This document shows, one piece after another, positions 16,176 to 25,922 of a stretch of DNA of 64,000 bases. The stretch is from positions 65,227 through 129,226 of the forward strand of contig NZ_LMNA01000004.1 in the NCBI RefSeq assembly GCF_001422445.1, written 5' to 3'. Positions within the stretch are counted from its first letter, which is position 1. The number at the start of each line of letters is the position of its first letter. The notes under the pieces were generated by a model that saw only the letters and a program-made list of their open reading frames with translations, was not told the origin of the DNA and made no database searches. A program made the translations under genes and the position numbers. The DNA is from Pseudorhodoferax sp. Leaf274. GTDB taxonomy: Bacteria; Pseudomonadota; Gammaproteobacteria; Burkholderiales; Burkholderiaceae_C.

Positions 16176-17149
16176 GCTGCGACGGCTTCAGGCTGGCGCA
16201 GCGGCACGGCGATGCGCGCACGCGCGGCCGCGTACTCGCGCGCCATGCGGGCCACGACCTGTCCGGCCGGCTGCACGGCCGAGACCGCGCCGATGCCCTG
16301 GCCGCAGCCCCAGACGTCCTTCCAGGGCTTGACGCGGTTGCTGCCGAAGTTCATGGCCGAGGGGTCGCTGGTCTCAAGCCGGTCGGGGTCCAGGCCGGCG
16401 TTGCGGATGGAGGGCTTCAAGTAGTTGCCGTGCACGCCCGTGAACAGGTTGGAGTAGACGATGTCGTCGCTCGTGCTGTCCACGATCATCTGCTTGTAGG
16501 CCTCTGCCGCGCGGGCCTCCTCGGTCGCGATGAAGGCCGAGCCGATGTAGGCGAAGTCGGCGCCCAGGGCCTGCGCGGCCAGGATGGCGTCGCCACTCGC
16601 GATGGCGCCCGACAGCGCCAGCGGTCCCGTGAACCAGCGGCGGATCTCCTGGATCAGCGCGAACGGGCTGGTGGTGCCGGCATGGCCGCCGGCGCCGCTG
16701 GCCACGGCGATCAGGCCGTCGGCGCCCTTCTCCACGGCCTTGTGCGCGAAGCGGTCGTTGATCACGTCGTGCATGACGATGCCGCCCCAGGCGTGCACGG
16801 CGTCGTTGATCTCGGTGCGCGCGCCGAGCGAGGTGATGGTGAGCGGCACCTTGTACTTGGCGCAGACGGCCATGTCGTGGTCGAGCCGGTCGTTGCTCTT
16901 GTGCACGATCTGGTTGATGGCGAACGGCGCGGCCGGTGCCTCGGGGTGGGCGCGGTCGTGCGCGGCCAGCGTCTCGGTGATCTCGGCCAGCCAGTCGTCC
17001 AGCAGTTCGGCCGGGCGGGCGTTGAGGGCGGGCATGGAGCCGACGATGCCGGCCTTGCACTGCGCGATCACGAGCTGCGGCACGCTGATGATGAACAGCG
17101 GCGAGGCGATGACGGGCAGGCGCAGGTGTTGAAAGAGGGGATGGGGCAT
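16172..17149 (-). CDS. Nitronate monooxygenase / 2-nitropropane dioxygenase-like FMN flavoprotein
   Basis: TIM-barrel flavoprotein of 325 aa. The start MPHPLFQHLRLPVIASPL matches the family N-terminus. The FMN phosphate-binding and active-site region includes VASGAGGHAGTTSPF, GAIASGDAILAAQALGADFAYIG and MIVDSTSDDIVYS. Members oxidise nitronates, and some act as enoyl-reductase-like (FabK-type) flavoproteins. Genes of this family are common in acyl-CoA operons of Burkholderiales with unknown substrates. It is the first gene of a leftward group with a hotdog protein, a CoA ligase and a thioesterase. The 108 nt upstream separate it from slmA. Confidence 0.85.
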   Translation of the reverse strand: MPHPLFQHLRLPVIASPLFIISVPQLVIAQCKAGIVGSMPALNARPAELLDDWLAEITETLAAHDRAHPEAPAAPFAINQIVHKSNDRLDHDMAVCAKYKVPLTITSLGARTEINDAVHAWGGIVMHDVINDRFAHKAVEKGADGLIAVASGAGGHAGTTSPFALIQEIRRWFTGPLALSGAIASGDAILAAQALGADFAYIGSAFIATEEARAAEAYKQMIVDSTSDDIVYSNLFTGVHGNYLKPSIRNAGLDPDRLETSDPSAMNFGSNRVKPWKDVWGCGQGIGAVSAVQPAGQVVARMAREYAAARARIAVPLRQPEAVAA

Positions 17150-17257
17150 GGTGGGCGCAGTATCTGGAGCGCCCCGATGACCATCAATGGCGAAATGGCC
17201 GCGCCGATTGGCGCAAAGTGACAAAGCCGCGGAACATCGGGAAAACCCCGAGAGCCG

Positions 17258-17914
17258 TCACACCAGGCGCTGCAGGCTGGCTTCGAGTTGCTCGGTCGGC
17301 AGCCGGCGAAAGCCCGAGCGCGCGAAGCGCTGCAGACGACCGATGGCAAAGGCCGTGAGCACCGAGGCCTGCACGTTCGCGTCCACGGTGGGCGTGGCCG
17401 CGCCGCCTTCGGCCAACGCCGGCCGCAGGCACTGGCGCAGGCTGGACTCGATGTGGTCGAAGAACTGGTTCATGCGGTTCTGCAGCCGCTCGTGCTCCAG
17501 CACCAGCGCGTCGCCGACCATCACGCGCACCATGCCGGGGTTCTTCTCGCCGAACTGCAGCAGCACCGAGACGATGCTGCGCGCCTGCTGGGCACCGCCA
17601 GCGGCCTCATCGGCCGCGATGGCGCCGACGAGGTGGAACACACTCTGCTCGATGAATTCGATCAGGCCTTCGAACATCTGCGCCTTGCTGGCGAAATGGC
17701 GGTACAGCGCGGCCTCGCTGACCTGCAGCCGGCCGGCCAGCGCCGCGGTGGTCACGCGCTCGGCGCCGGGCTGCTCCAGCATGGCAGCCAGGGTCTGCAG
17801 GATCTGCAGCCGGCGTTCGCCCGGCTTGGGCCGCTTGCGCGGGGCGGCAGTGGCCGCGGCATCGTCGCCGCTGCCTTCGGACGTTGCGGTGGGCAGGGCG
17901 GCGTCTTCGGGCAT
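17258..17914 (-). CDS. slmA: Nucleoid occlusion factor SlmA-like TetR protein
   Basis: TetR-fold protein of 218 aa. A disordered 25-residue N-terminus precedes RRLQILQTLAAMLE. The HTH is VTTAALAGRLQVSEAALYRH, followed by FASKAQMFEGLIEFIEQSVF, which closely parallels E. coli SlmA (VSEAALYRHFPSK, LIEFIED). The core also matches FGEKNPGMVRVMVGDAL and RLQNRMNQFFDHIE. SlmA binds specific DNA sites over the nucleoid and blocks FtsZ ring assembly there. The gene follows argB by 17 nt, an arrangement I associate with beta-proteobacteria. The start was set at MPEDAALP because longer readings run into argB. Confidence 0.82.
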   Translation of the reverse strand: MPEDAALPTATSEGSGDDAAATAAPRKRPKPGERRLQILQTLAAMLEQPGAERVTTAALAGRLQVSEAALYRHFASKAQMFEGLIEFIEQSVFHLVGAIAADEAAGGAQQARSIVSVLLQFGEKNPGMVRVMVGDALVLEHERLQNRMNQFFDHIESSLRQCLRPALAEGGAATPTVDANVQASVLTAFAIGRLQRFARSGFRRLPTEQLEASLQRLV

Positions 17915-17931
17915 GCGGGCGTGGTGCGCGC

Positions 17932-18837
17932 TCAGCGCGCGCGGATCATGGTGCCGTAGGCCTGGTCGGTCAGGATCTCGAGCAGCATCGCATGCGGCAC
18001 GCGGCCGTCGACGATGTGCACGGCGTTCACGCCGCTCTTGGCCGCGTCGATCGCGCCGGCCAGCTTGGGCAGCATGCCGCCGGAGATGGTGCCATCGGCG
18101 ATGAGCTCGTCGATCTCGCGCGAAGTGAGTTCGGTCAGCAGCGCGCCGGCCTTGTTGAGCACGCCCGGGATGTTGGTCAGCATCATGAGCTTCTCGGCCT
18201 GCAGCACCGTGGCCAGCTTGCTGGCCACCACATCGGCATTGATGTTGTAGCTCTCGTTGTTCTCGCCGAAGCCGATGGGGCTGATGACGGGGATGAACTG
18301 GTCGTCCTGCAGCGCCTTGACCACGCTCGGGTCGATGCCCACGATGTCGCCGACCTGGCCGACATCGTGCAGCTTGGTCGGGTCGGCCTGGTCGGCCAGC
18401 TTGAGCTGCTGCGCGCGGATGAGCCCGCCGTCGCGCCCCGTCAGGCCCACGGCCTTGCCGCCGGCCTGGTTGATGAGGCCCACGATGTCCTGCTGCACCT
18501 CGCCGGCCAGCACCCATTCGACGACTTCCATCGTTTCGGCGTCGGTCACGCGCATGCCCTGGATGAAGTGGCCCTTCTTGCCCAGGCGGTTGAGCGCCGT
18601 CTCGATCTGCGGGCCGCCGCCGTGCACCACCACCGGGTTCATGCCCACCAGCTTGAGCAGCACCACGTCTTCGGCGAAGTCGGCCTGCAGGGCCGGATCG
18701 GTCATGGCGTTGCCGCCGTACTTGATGACGATGGTCTTGCCGTGGAACTTGCGGATGTACGGCAGGGCCTGGGCCAGGATCTCGGCCTTGTCGCGCGGCG
18801 CGATGGCGGACAGGTCGGGCTCGGTGGGGGTGGACAT
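17932..18837 (-). CDS. argB: Acetylglutamate kinase
   Basis: Amino-acid kinase of 301 aa, the second enzyme of arginine biosynthesis (ATP plus N-acetylglutamate to N-acetylglutamyl phosphate). The signatures are the nucleotide/substrate glycine loops IKYGGNAM and [17 protein letters not shown]. Further on are the acetylglutamate-binding [25 protein letters not shown] and [13 protein letters not shown]. The N-terminal helix ([16 protein letters not shown]) is of the type that mediates hexamer formation and arginine feedback in some ArgB proteins. A CGGAG ribosome site precedes the start. A TACAAT hexamer at 18874-18879 on the minus strand is a weak promoter candidate. Confidence 0.95.
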   Translation of the reverse strand: MSTPTEPDLSAIAPRDKAEILAQALPYIRKFHGKTIVIKYGGNAMTDPALQADFAEDVVLLKLVGMNPVVVHGGGPQIETALNRLGKKGHFIQGMRVTDAETMEVVEWVLAGEVQQDIVGLINQAGGKAVGLTGRDGGLIRAQQLKLADQADPTKLHDVGQVGDIVGIDPSVVKALQDDQFIPVISPIGFGENNESYNINADVVASKLATVLQAEKLMMLTNIPGVLNKAGALLTELTSREIDELIADGTISGGMLPKLAGAIDAAKSGVNAVHIVDGRVPHAMLLEILTDQAYGTMIRAR

Positions 18838-18893
18838 GGCGGGCACTCCGGAGGCTGCTGAAAACTGGCGCGGATTGTAGGGGCCGCTGTGTG

Positions 18894-19997
18894 TCACTTC
18901 CCCAGCCAGCGCGGCACCTTGAAGCGGATGATCATGAGGTAGGCGCCGACATAGCTCACCACGAACAGCGCGCAGAACGCGGCCAGCACGGGCGTGTTGT
19001 TCCAGAACATGACGGCGGGCACCACCGTCAGCAGCGAGAAGATCCACAGGTAGGGCGAGGTGCGGTTGTTGCGCGCCAGCAGGTCGCTCGCCTCGTCGTC
19101 CTCGAACACCACCCGCACGAGGCGCCGGAAGATCAGCTGGTGCAGGTGCAGCGCATCGGCCATGCTGGGCGACTGGCCGCGCGCCAGCTTGCGGTAGACC
19201 GAGAACAGCGTCTCGCTGACGGGGTAGATCAGCAGCAGCATCGGGAACCAGGGCGACACGGTCGGATGCCGTTGCACCAGCAGCACGCAGGCCACCGCGA
19301 TCACAAGCCCCCACACATAGGCCCCGCCATCGCCCGCGAAGATCTTGCCGTAGGGGTAGTTCCAGAGCAGGAAGCCGCCCGTGGCGCCGACGAGGCAGAC
19401 CAGCATGGCGGCGAGTTGCCGGTCGCCGACCTGCAGCGCCACATGGACCAGCGCCAGGCTGATCAGGATGGCGACCATGCCCGCCAGGCCGTTGTAGCCA
19501 TCGATGAGGTTGAAGGCGTGCGGCAGGCCGGCGATGGCGACCATGGCAAAGACGACGGCGACGAGAGGAACCGTCTGCAGCCAGTGGTCCAGCGGCGCGA
19601 AGCCGATGCGGCGCACGCTGAGGTTGAGCAGCCAGCACAGCAGGACGGCGGACAGCGCCGTCAGCCCCAGGCGCAGCCGGGCGCGCAGGCGCTGGGTCAT
19701 GTCTTCGGCGATGCCGGCGAAGACGGCAGGGGCCATGCACATGGCCATGAGCCAGAGGAAGGTGGAGTTGGCGCGCCAGTCGACGTTGAGGGAGGCGGCC
19801 TGGGGGGTGCCGGCGTAGGCCCAGGCGAGGACCAGGCCGAAGAAGATGCCCACGCCGCCGATACGGGGCACATGGCCGCGGTGAAAGCGCTGCGGCATGT
19901 CGTGGGCGTACCGGCGTGCGTGGCGGCGCGCGAGCCGGATGACGACGTAGGCCGCGATGGCGGAGATGAAAAAGCTGAAGACGACGAGAACGACCAT
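18894..19997 (-). CDS. WecA/MraY-type polyprenyl-phosphate sugar-1-phosphate transferase
   Basis: Polytopic membrane enzyme of 367 aa with about ten hydrophobic segments. Hallmarks are the cytoplasmic loop [29 protein letters not shown] (the Mg-binding DD region here reads ED), [14 protein letters not shown] with the NxxDxxNG-type motif, and [12 protein letters not shown]. It would transfer GlcNAc-1-P or a similar sugar phosphate to undecaprenyl phosphate, the initiating step for the O-antigen assembled by the genes to its right. I chose the ATG at 19997. A GTG at 20054 is in frame, but would overlap the divergent transferase start and has no ribosome site. Confidence 0.85.
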   Translation of the reverse strand: MVVLVVFSFFISAIAAYVVIRLARRHARRYAHDMPQRFHRGHVPRIGGVGIFFGLVLAWAYAGTPQAASLNVDWRANSTFLWLMAMCMAPAVFAGIAEDMTQRLRARLRLGLTALSAVLLCWLLNLSVRRIGFAPLDHWLQTVPLVAVVFAMVAIAGLPHAFNLIDGYNGLAGMVAILISLALVHVALQVGDRQLAAMLVCLVGATGGFLLWNYPYGKIFAGDGGAYVWGLVIAVACVLLVQRHPTVSPWFPMLLLIYPVSETLFSVYRKLARGQSPSMADALHLHQLIFRRLVRVVFEDDEASDLLARNNRTSPYLWIFSLLTVVPAVMFWNNTPVLAAFCALFVVSYVGAYLMIIRFKVPRWLGK

Positions 19998-20011
19998 GGG
20001 GTGCGGGGAAC

Positions 20012-20017
20012 CTAGAA
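20012..20017 (+). promoter_or_regulatory. Candidate -10 element TAGAAT
   Basis: TAGAAT lies 22 nt before the ATG of the rightward glycosyltransferase, in the 41-nt space between divergent genes. No convincing -35 was found, and no ribosome site precedes that ATG. The same hexamer occurs at 58201-58206. Weak evidence. Confidence 0.3.
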
Positions 20018-20038
20018 TTCCCGACGCGAAATTAGACC

Positions 20039-20797
20039 ATGCCAGCTCCAACACATCGACCGATCACCGTATCCATCGTCAGCCATGGTCAGCAAGCTCT
20101 CGTTTTGCCTCTTCTGGCGCAGCTAGCCGAACATTGCGCCGCGTCGATTGAAAAGATCGTGCTCACCGTCAACGTAGCGGAGCCGGATCTGCTGACCCAC
20201 GCGAACTTCGCGATCCCGATAGAGCAGATCACCAATGACGCGCCACGGGGTTTCGGAGCCAACCACAACACCGCCTTCCAGCATTGCACCAGCGAGTGGT
20301 TTTTGGTCTTGAATCCAGACATTCGCCTGCATGCGGATGTGCTGGAGCCGTTGCGCCGGGCAGCCACGGACAACGATGGTGTGTTGACACCGCGGATTGT
20401 CGAGCCCGGCCAAGACCAGCCTGAGCCACACCGAAACATCCTGACGCTTGGCGAAATCCTGGCCCGTCGGCGAAAAAACTACCAAGCCCCGAAGCGACCT
20501 GCGTGGATTCCCGGCATGTTCATGCTCTTTCGCGCTAATGCCTATCGCCAGATTGGGGGGTTCGACCAACGCTATTTCATGTACGGGGAAGACTTCGATG
20601 TCTGCGCACGCCTGTGGCTGAAAGGCTGGCGCATCTGCGCCATCGACCATCTTCAGGTCCAGCACCAGGCCCAACGCGCCAGCCAGCGCGACTACAGACA
20701 TCTGTGGTGGCACATCACCAGCCTGATGAAGGTCTGGTCGTCGGCGGCGTTCTGGCGGTACAGGGCGGCTCGCGCGCGGGGCTCGTCGCGGGGCTAA
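20039..20797 (+). CDS. Family 2 glycosyltransferase (rhamnosyltransferase-like)
   Basis: GT2 protein of 252 aa with a GT-A fold. It begins ITVSIVSHGQQ, has APRGFGANHNTAF and the metal/nucleotide site LNPDIRLHADV, and ends the catalytic region with MYGEDFDVCARLWLKGWR, the acceptor-side ED motif of rhamnosyl- and GlcNAc-transferases. It is the only glycan gene here on the plus strand, opposite the WecA-like gene, and meets the next gene tail to tail with a 4-nt overlap. It most likely adds an early sugar, possibly rhamnose made by the rfb genes, to the lipid-linked primer. The donor is inferred. Confidence 0.85.
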   Translation: MPAPTHRPITVSIVSHGQQALVLPLLAQLAEHCAASIEKIVLTVNVAEPDLLTHANFAIPIEQITNDAPRGFGANHNTAFQHCTSEWFLVLNPDIRLHADVLEPLRRAATDNDGVLTPRIVEPGQDQPEPHRNILTLGEILARRRKNYQAPKRPAWIPGMFMLFRANAYRQIGGFDQRYFMYGEDFDVCARLWLKGWRICAIDHLQVQHQAQRASQRDYRHLWWHITSLMKVWSSAAFWRYRAARARGSSRG

Positions 20798-21792
20798 GAG
20801 CCTGGCGACGCGTCACGCGAAGAGCTGCGTCGCCCACACATTGGCAGCAGCCGTCGGTCAAGCTGGCGCCAGATCTCGGCCACCGTCACATGGCGATGGC
20901 GTTCGATGGACTGCCGCTTTGCCCACATGCGCGCAAGCCCCTTCAGCGCATCCCGCTTGGCACGCCAGGCAATGCCGCCCTGACCACGGGCGGCCAGCCA
21001 CAGAAAACTCGCGACGTTGAGGGCCACATGCAACGGCAGCAGGACCCAGAACAGCGCGCTGGGCATGTTCTTCACGAACACCCACACCAGGTTGCGGTGC
21101 CCGTGGTAAGTGGCGAAGTCCCCGTGCTGCCCTCCCGTCGTCGCCGACCCCACATGCCAGACCACGGCATCAGGCACGTACCACGCACGGTGGCCTTGCA
21201 GGCGCAAACGAAAACCCAGATCCACATCTTCGGCATAGCAGAAGAAGTCTTCGTCGAACCCGCCAATCGCGCGCAGCGCGTCCATGCGGTACATCGCGGC
21301 GGCGGCGCATGGGGAAAAGATCTCGCGCGGTCGCAGATCGTCCGCCGTGCACCGCACCTGGTAACCATCGCGGCGAATCTGCCCGCTGATGAAGTACCGG
21401 TCGCCCGTCCCGTCCAGTACCCCCTCGGAGCCAGCCTGCATCTGCCGTGAACCGAACGCAGCGGCATCGGGTCTGGCTTGTGCAGCGCCCAACAGGGCGG
21501 CAAGCCAACCCGGCTCCGGAAACGCATCCGGATTGAGCAGCACGACGAACTCAGCGTCACAGCGCTCGATCGCGCGGTTGTTGGCTGCGGCGAACCCGAT
21601 GTTGCGGTCCATCTGCAGCACCGTCACCCGCGGCAGTTCCCGCACCCCCGCCAGCGACCCGTCCTCGCTGGCGTTGTCGACGACCACGATCTCGTCCGGC
21701 AGCACCGTCTGACGAAGGCAATGCTGGATGCAACGCAGCAGGAAGGCGCCGCTGTTGTAGTTGACGACGATGACCGAGACCCTCGCCTTCAT
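20794..21792 (-). CDS. Family 2 glycosyltransferase
   Basis: GT2 protein of 332 aa: VSVIVVNYNSGAFL at the N-terminus, VVDNASEDGS, the GFAAANNRAIE segment, and the DxD-equivalent LLNPDAFPEPGW. The acceptor motif is FCYAEDVDLGFRLRLQGHR. A C-terminal amphipathic region with ALFWVLLPLHVALNVASFLW suggests membrane association. It resembles dTDP-rhamnosyltransferases of the WbbL group. It is the last gene of the leftward O-antigen operon and its ATG overlaps the stop of the GT4 gene upstream (21789-21792). A dTDP-L-rhamnose donor is plausible given rfbBDAC in the same operon. Confidence 0.88.
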   Translation of the reverse strand: MKARVSVIVVNYNSGAFLLRCIQHCLRQTVLPDEIVVVDNASEDGSLAGVRELPRVTVLQMDRNIGFAAANNRAIERCDAEFVVLLNPDAFPEPGWLAALLGAAQARPDAAAFGSRQMQAGSEGVLDGTGDRYFISGQIRRDGYQVRCTADDLRPREIFSPCAAAAMYRMDALRAIGGFDEDFFCYAEDVDLGFRLRLQGHRAWYVPDAVVWHVGSATTGGQHGDFATYHGHRNLVWVFVKNMPSALFWVLLPLHVALNVASFLWLAARGQGGIAWRAKRDALKGLARMWAKRQSIERHRHVTVAEIWRQLDRRLLPMCGRRSSSRDASPGS

Positions 21793-23138
21793 AGCGCAAC
21801 CCAGAAGCGCAAGAGGTCATCGACGTAGTCGGACGTCGAGCGCGGCGGTCGCACATTCGCAGCCAGGCGCGCCAACAACTCCCGGTCGGCTGCCAACCGG
21901 CGCAGCTGCTGCGCAAGTGCGGCGGAATCACCAGACGGGAAGAGCAACCCATCGACCTCGTGCCGCACCACGGCGGCGATGCCGGGATGGTCCGAAGCCA
22001 CGACGATCGTTCCTGCGGCCTGCGCGGAGTACACCACGAGTGGGGTGTTCTCATACCAGAGAGACGGCACGACCAAGACATCCAGGTCGGCCATGACGTC
22101 AAAGATGGCGTGGTTCGGGAACGTGCCGGCGAAGACGATGTCCTCCAGGCCGGCCGCCAGCGCGGAGAGTTCCTGCACATAGTCGGGAAAGTCCGCCGGG
22201 TTGCCATGGATGCGCAGCGAACAGGCACCCCGAGGCAGGAGCGCGAAGGCACTCAGCAGAACATGCGCCCCCTTGTGCGGCCCCAAGGTTCCGATGAAGC
22301 CGACGCGCAGCGGCCCGTCAGTGGGCCTCCGGCCTTCTCGGGTCGGCGCGATCGTCGGCAGATCGACACCGAAGGCGGATTCGACCACACGCTCAGGGCG
22401 CACGCCGTACTCCAGCAGCTTCGCACGCATGAATGCATTCGGCGCGAGGATGCACTGCAGCCGATTCAGCCGCGAGACCGTCTTGGGAAGACGTTCGCCC
22501 AAGGCACGCACCTCGGCGGCAAAGGGAAGGCGAGCCGCGGCTTGCGTGCGCGCGAGCGGCGCCAGAGCATCGGCCCACGCCGTGGGCAATGCCCGCGCGA
22601 CAAGGCGCACCCCAGCAGCACGAGCCGGGTTCTGCGCGAAGTGCTTGATGCAGTTCCCGGCGTGCAGGCTGGGACCATGGCAGAGCTGACCATCCGGCAG
22701 GCGCAGTTGCGCGGTGGTGCAGATGGTCCAGAAGTCCGTCGGCGTGAACGACTGGCGCACGCCCGCAGCCTCGGCCGCAAGAATCAACCCCGTGCCGAGA
22801 CGATTCAGGTGGAAGTAGTGCACCCGGTCCGGCCGGAACGCGGCCAGGATGCCAGCGAAGTGGTGCGCGGCGAGCACATTGTCGGAGCCGACTTCGATCA
22901 TCGACCGCTGCCCCCGCATAGGCACGTACGCATGGTGGAATCGGTCGACCTCGAAGCCGTCGAACTCGTCGCGGACCCAGCGTTCGGACTCCCTGAGCTC
23001 ATCCCGGCCAGGATGGCCGGTCACGATGCGGACGGTGTGGCCACGGCTGCGCAGTTCCCGCGCCACCCCCCATGTCAGCACTTCGGTTCCGGCCGTGAAG
23101 TGCGGAAAGAACTGGTGCACCACCAGCAACACTCTCAC
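21789..23138 (-). CDS. Family 4 glycosyltransferase
   Basis: GT-B transferase of 449 aa. The N-terminal Rossmann domain opens with LLVVHQFFPHFTAGTEV. The middle contains a cysteine-bearing insert (TTAQLRLPDGQLCHG) also seen in the GT4 at 36267-37610. The C-terminal donor domain has GFIGTLGPHKGAHVLL and LWYENTPLVVYSAQAAG, the retaining-GT4 nucleotide-sugar site. It probably adds a sugar in the O-antigen repeat. The close similarity in layout to the 36267-37610 protein suggests duplication within the locus. Confidence 0.88.
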   Translation of the reverse strand: MRVLLVVHQFFPHFTAGTEVLTWGVARELRSRGHTVRIVTGHPGRDELRESERWVRDEFDGFEVDRFHHAYVPMRGQRSMIEVGSDNVLAAHHFAGILAAFRPDRVHYFHLNRLGTGLILAAEAAGVRQSFTPTDFWTICTTAQLRLPDGQLCHGPSLHAGNCIKHFAQNPARAAGVRLVARALPTAWADALAPLARTQAAARLPFAAEVRALGERLPKTVSRLNRLQCILAPNAFMRAKLLEYGVRPERVVESAFGVDLPTIAPTREGRRPTDGPLRVGFIGTLGPHKGAHVLLSAFALLPRGACSLRIHGNPADFPDYVQELSALAAGLEDIVFAGTFPNHAIFDVMADLDVLVVPSLWYENTPLVVYSAQAAGTIVVASDHPGIAAVVRHEVDGLLFPSGDSAALAQQLRRLAADRELLARLAANVRPPRSTSDYVDDLLRFWVAL

Positions 23139-23151
23139 AGCGAAGTCGCGC

Positions 23152-24090
23152 TCACGTTGCCGTTGGAGACCGTGCGCGCATCCAATGGACCGTCCGCTCT
23201 AGCCCGGCACGCAGCGCGACACGCGGCTCCCACACCAATTCCCGGCATGCCAGCGCGTTCGAGAGCACGTTCAGCTTGACATCGAAGGGACGGCCAGGCT
23301 TGTAGTTGACGGCGATGCGCCGGCCCAGCACATCGCCCAGCATCACGACAATCTCGTTCAAGCTGACACCTATGCCGGAGCTGACGTTAAAGCAGGTGTC
23401 GGCACCCTCGTAATGCAGCGCCAGAGCGAACGCATCCGCGACATCCTGCACATGGATGTAGTCGCGCGTGACCGAACCATCGCCCCAGATTTCGATGGGC
23501 TCGCCCGCCAGGGCCCGGTGCACGAACACGCCGATCGCGCCCTGGGCCGTCTCGATGCGCTGCCTCTCGCCGTACGGATTGGCCACGCGCAGGATCACCG
23601 GCCGAATCCCATGCGAGTGCTGGTAGATCCGCAAGTACTTCTCGATCATCAGCTTGGTGATGCCGTAGGACACCAGGGGCTCGGTCGGATGCGCCTCGTC
23701 AATGGGCAGGTATGCGGGCGTGCCATAGACCGTTCCGCCCGACGAGATGAACACGATGCGCGACACTTTTGCGCGCACCATGGCCTCCAGCATCTGCAGG
23801 CTCGCCACGACATTGGACTGCACGTCATAGACCGGGTCTTCATTCGATCCCTTGGGCAGGGTGGTCGACACCAAGTGCATGACGGCATCGACACCCGCCA
23901 GGGCATCGCCGACATCGTGGGTGCTCGACAGGTCTCCGCCGATCCACTCCACGGATTCGCCAGGCTTGAAGCTGCGGTAGGGCGGCACGCGCGGCCGCTC
24001 GAAGATGCGCAAGGCATGGCCGTCTGCGAGCAGCCGGTCCGCAATGGTCGAGCCGATGAACCCACCGCCACCGAAAATCAGAATTTTCAT
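23152..24090 (-). CDS. NAD-dependent sugar-nucleotide epimerase/dehydratase
   Basis: Extended SDR of 312 aa starting at MKILIFGGGGFIGS (GxxGxxG cofactor loop). The start was chosen at this motif, not the in-frame ATG 21 nt upstream. The catalytic residues are in FISSGGTVYG and VSYGITKLM (YxxxK). This resembles UDP-glucose 4-epimerase-type enzymes, which convert UDP-Glc to UDP-Gal or act on UDP-GlcNAc and GlcA. It would supply an activated sugar for the neighbouring transferases. It ends 13 nt before the GT4 gene. Confidence 0.85.
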   Translation of the reverse strand: MKILIFGGGGFIGSTIADRLLADGHALRIFERPRVPPYRSFKPGESVEWIGGDLSSTHDVGDALAGVDAVMHLVSTTLPKGSNEDPVYDVQSNVVASLQMLEAMVRAKVSRIVFISSGGTVYGTPAYLPIDEAHPTEPLVSYGITKLMIEKYLRIYQHSHGIRPVILRVANPYGERQRIETAQGAIGVFVHRALAGEPIEIWGDGSVTRDYIHVQDVADAFALALHYEGADTCFNVSSGIGVSLNEIVVMLGDVLGRRIAVNYKPGRPFDVKLNVLSNALACRELVWEPRVALRAGLERTVHWMRARSPTAT

Positions 24091-24167
24091 CGTTGAATCA
24101 TCGCAAAACACGCCTACGCGGCGTCACGGCGGAACGATACCCCGGCCGCCATGCCGCCAAGCACCGC

Positions 24168-25922
24168 TCAAACACGGCAGAACACGACATAGTCATTGTC
24201 GGCATGAACCTGCCGGAAGCCCGGCAGAGGCGTCGTGGCCGCCACCGCAGGCCGCATGACCACGATATCAACGCCCAGGCCCAACACCGTCCGAAAGTCC
24301 GGCTCGAAGCCTGCGCCGGCTGCGGACACGAAATCCCTTGCCCTGCCGCGCTCCGCCTCGCCCAACGCCAGCCCCTCCTGCGGAGTGTTGCTGAAGTTGT
24401 GGCGCATATGGCGGGCGGCAACGCTTTGCAACGAGGGCGCCAGCATCTGGGCCGTCACCTCCCACGGCTCCGGCGCCAGCACGACGGACGGGGTCCGGAA
24501 GCGATCACAGCCTAGCACTGCCGCTGCGGCGGAGCGGTACTCGGCGTCCGACAATTTCGGCGCCAGCATGCCCTTGAGATGCCGCGGATAACCCCACTGC
24601 GTCTGCAGCGACAGCACGCTCCCGCCCGCAAGAATGCCTGCCGCGACCAACGTAGCTGGCACCATGGACCGCCTGACGTCAGACTGCCGCAAGGCCTCGA
24701 ACAGCCACACTCCGATGACCGCAGCGATCGTCGGATACTGGAAAAGGTAAAAGATGCGCCAGAAGCCATCCGAGGGAACGAAGCGCTGGAACACGGGCAG
24801 CAGGACCGGATTGAGCAGCACGCACGCCAGCACCATTTGGTACAGGGCGAACCTGCGCAGAGCATCCACGCGGAGCCACGGCGCACGCAGCCACAACAGC
24901 AATGCCACCAGCACCAGGTAGAGCACCAAGCTTCTGGCCGACAGCGTGAGCCTGGCGTATTCCAGGAATGGCATGTTCTGCCATGCCCGCCAGTAGCTGT
25001 CGTCCAGCAGCGGACCGAACTTTCCAACGAACACCAGGCCGACCAGTACCGGCAACCCCATCAGCGCCGCAGCCCAGAGATGCCCGCGTACCCAGCCACG
25101 GGTTGCGCCATCCACCACGATCAAAGCCGCCATGCCAATGGGAAGAATGAACAACGCAGAGCCCGTGAGCCCCATCAGAAACACCACGAGACATGCCAGA
25201 AAAAGCCAATCGGCGGGCCGGTCGTGCGAACGCGCGCGGTCAAATGCAGGAAACAGCGCAATCAGCGCGGCCGCCAGAAAGCACTTGCCCGTCCAGCCAC
25301 CGAGGAACAGCCAGGCCCCGATGCGGCGGTTCTGGTCCGCGTCGAAGAACAGGAACACCAGCACCGACAGCGTCGCCAAGATCTTGGTCGAGGCCACCGC
25401 GTGGGGCGCGAAATGCGTGATGGTGTAGTGGACGGCAAAGACATACAGCACGATGGAGATCACCGTGCCTCCGATCTGGTAGCCGATGACATCCGAGCCG
25501 GCGACATGCCCGACACGGACCAATGCATATTCCCAGGACGTGGTCAGATGCGCGGCACTGATGGGCGCAACGCGGTCGAAAGCGAGCCTGGTGTCGTAGC
25601 CGGGCTCGAACAGTTCGCCATGCAGGCCCAGATAGGCGATGCGGTGAAAAAATGTGCTGTCGTCGGGATTGAAGGCATAGAGCAGGGCTGTGCCCGCCGC
25701 GACCGACAGTGACAGCCCCAGCAAGACGCAAAACTCACGACGTTCCGCCCAGATCGACGGCGCGCCCTGGCGTCCGCAAGTCCAACCCAGCGCCATCGCC
25801 ATTCCAAGCGTCAGAACCTGCCCTATCGTCTGAGGTAGATGCAACAGCACACAGACCCAGTACGCCAGAGTCATACCGGCAAACGCGCCAACCATGCGTT
25901 CAAAGAATGCGATCACGGCCAT
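24168..25922 (-). CDS. Polytopic membrane protein, GT-C-like, unknown donor
   Basis: Integral membrane protein of 584 aa with roughly twelve hydrophobic segments. A first large loop contains NPDDSTFFHRIAYLGLHGE and WEYALVRVGH; later loops carry DADQNRRIGAWLFLGGWTG. A soluble C-terminal tail of about 130 residues ends in a CRV tripeptide. The layout (acidic residues in the first periplasmic loop, many membrane spans, extracellular tail) fits GT-C polyprenyl-sugar transferases or O-antigen-modifying proteins. No family motif is decisive. It sits between an epimerase gene and a dolichyl-phosphate-mannose-synthase-like GT2, consistent with periplasmic decoration of the glycan. Confidence 0.6.
   Translation of the reverse strand: MAVIAFFERMVGAFAGMTLAYWVCVLLHLPQTIGQVLTLGMAMALGWTCGRQGAPSIWAERREFCVLLGLSLSVAAGTALLYAFNPDDSTFFHRIAYLGLHGELFEPGYDTRLAFDRVAPISAAHLTTSWEYALVRVGHVAGSDVIGYQIGGTVISIVLYVFAVHYTITHFAPHAVASTKILATLSVLVFLFFDADQNRRIGAWLFLGGWTGKCFLAAALIALFPAFDRARSHDRPADWLFLACLVVFLMGLTGSALFILPIGMAALIVVDGATRGWVRGHLWAAALMGLPVLVGLVFVGKFGPLLDDSYWRAWQNMPFLEYARLTLSARSLVLYLVLVALLLWLRAPWLRVDALRRFALYQMVLACVLLNPVLLPVFQRFVPSDGFWRIFYLFQYPTIAAVIGVWLFEALRQSDVRRSMVPATLVAAGILAGGSVLSLQTQWGYPRHLKGMLAPKLSDAEYRSAAAAVLGCDRFRTPSVVLAPEPWEVTAQMLAPSLQSVAARHMRHNFSNTPQEGLALGEAERGRARDFVSAAGAGFEPDFRTVLGLGVDIVVMRPAVAATTPLPGFRQVHADNDYVVFCRV

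Noticed and set aside
20054-20056. GTG at 20054 or ATG at 20056 as start of the WecA-like gene
   Set aside because: The ATG is out of frame, and the GTG would overlap the divergent gene and has no ribosome site; the ATG at 19997 directly precedes the first membrane helix.
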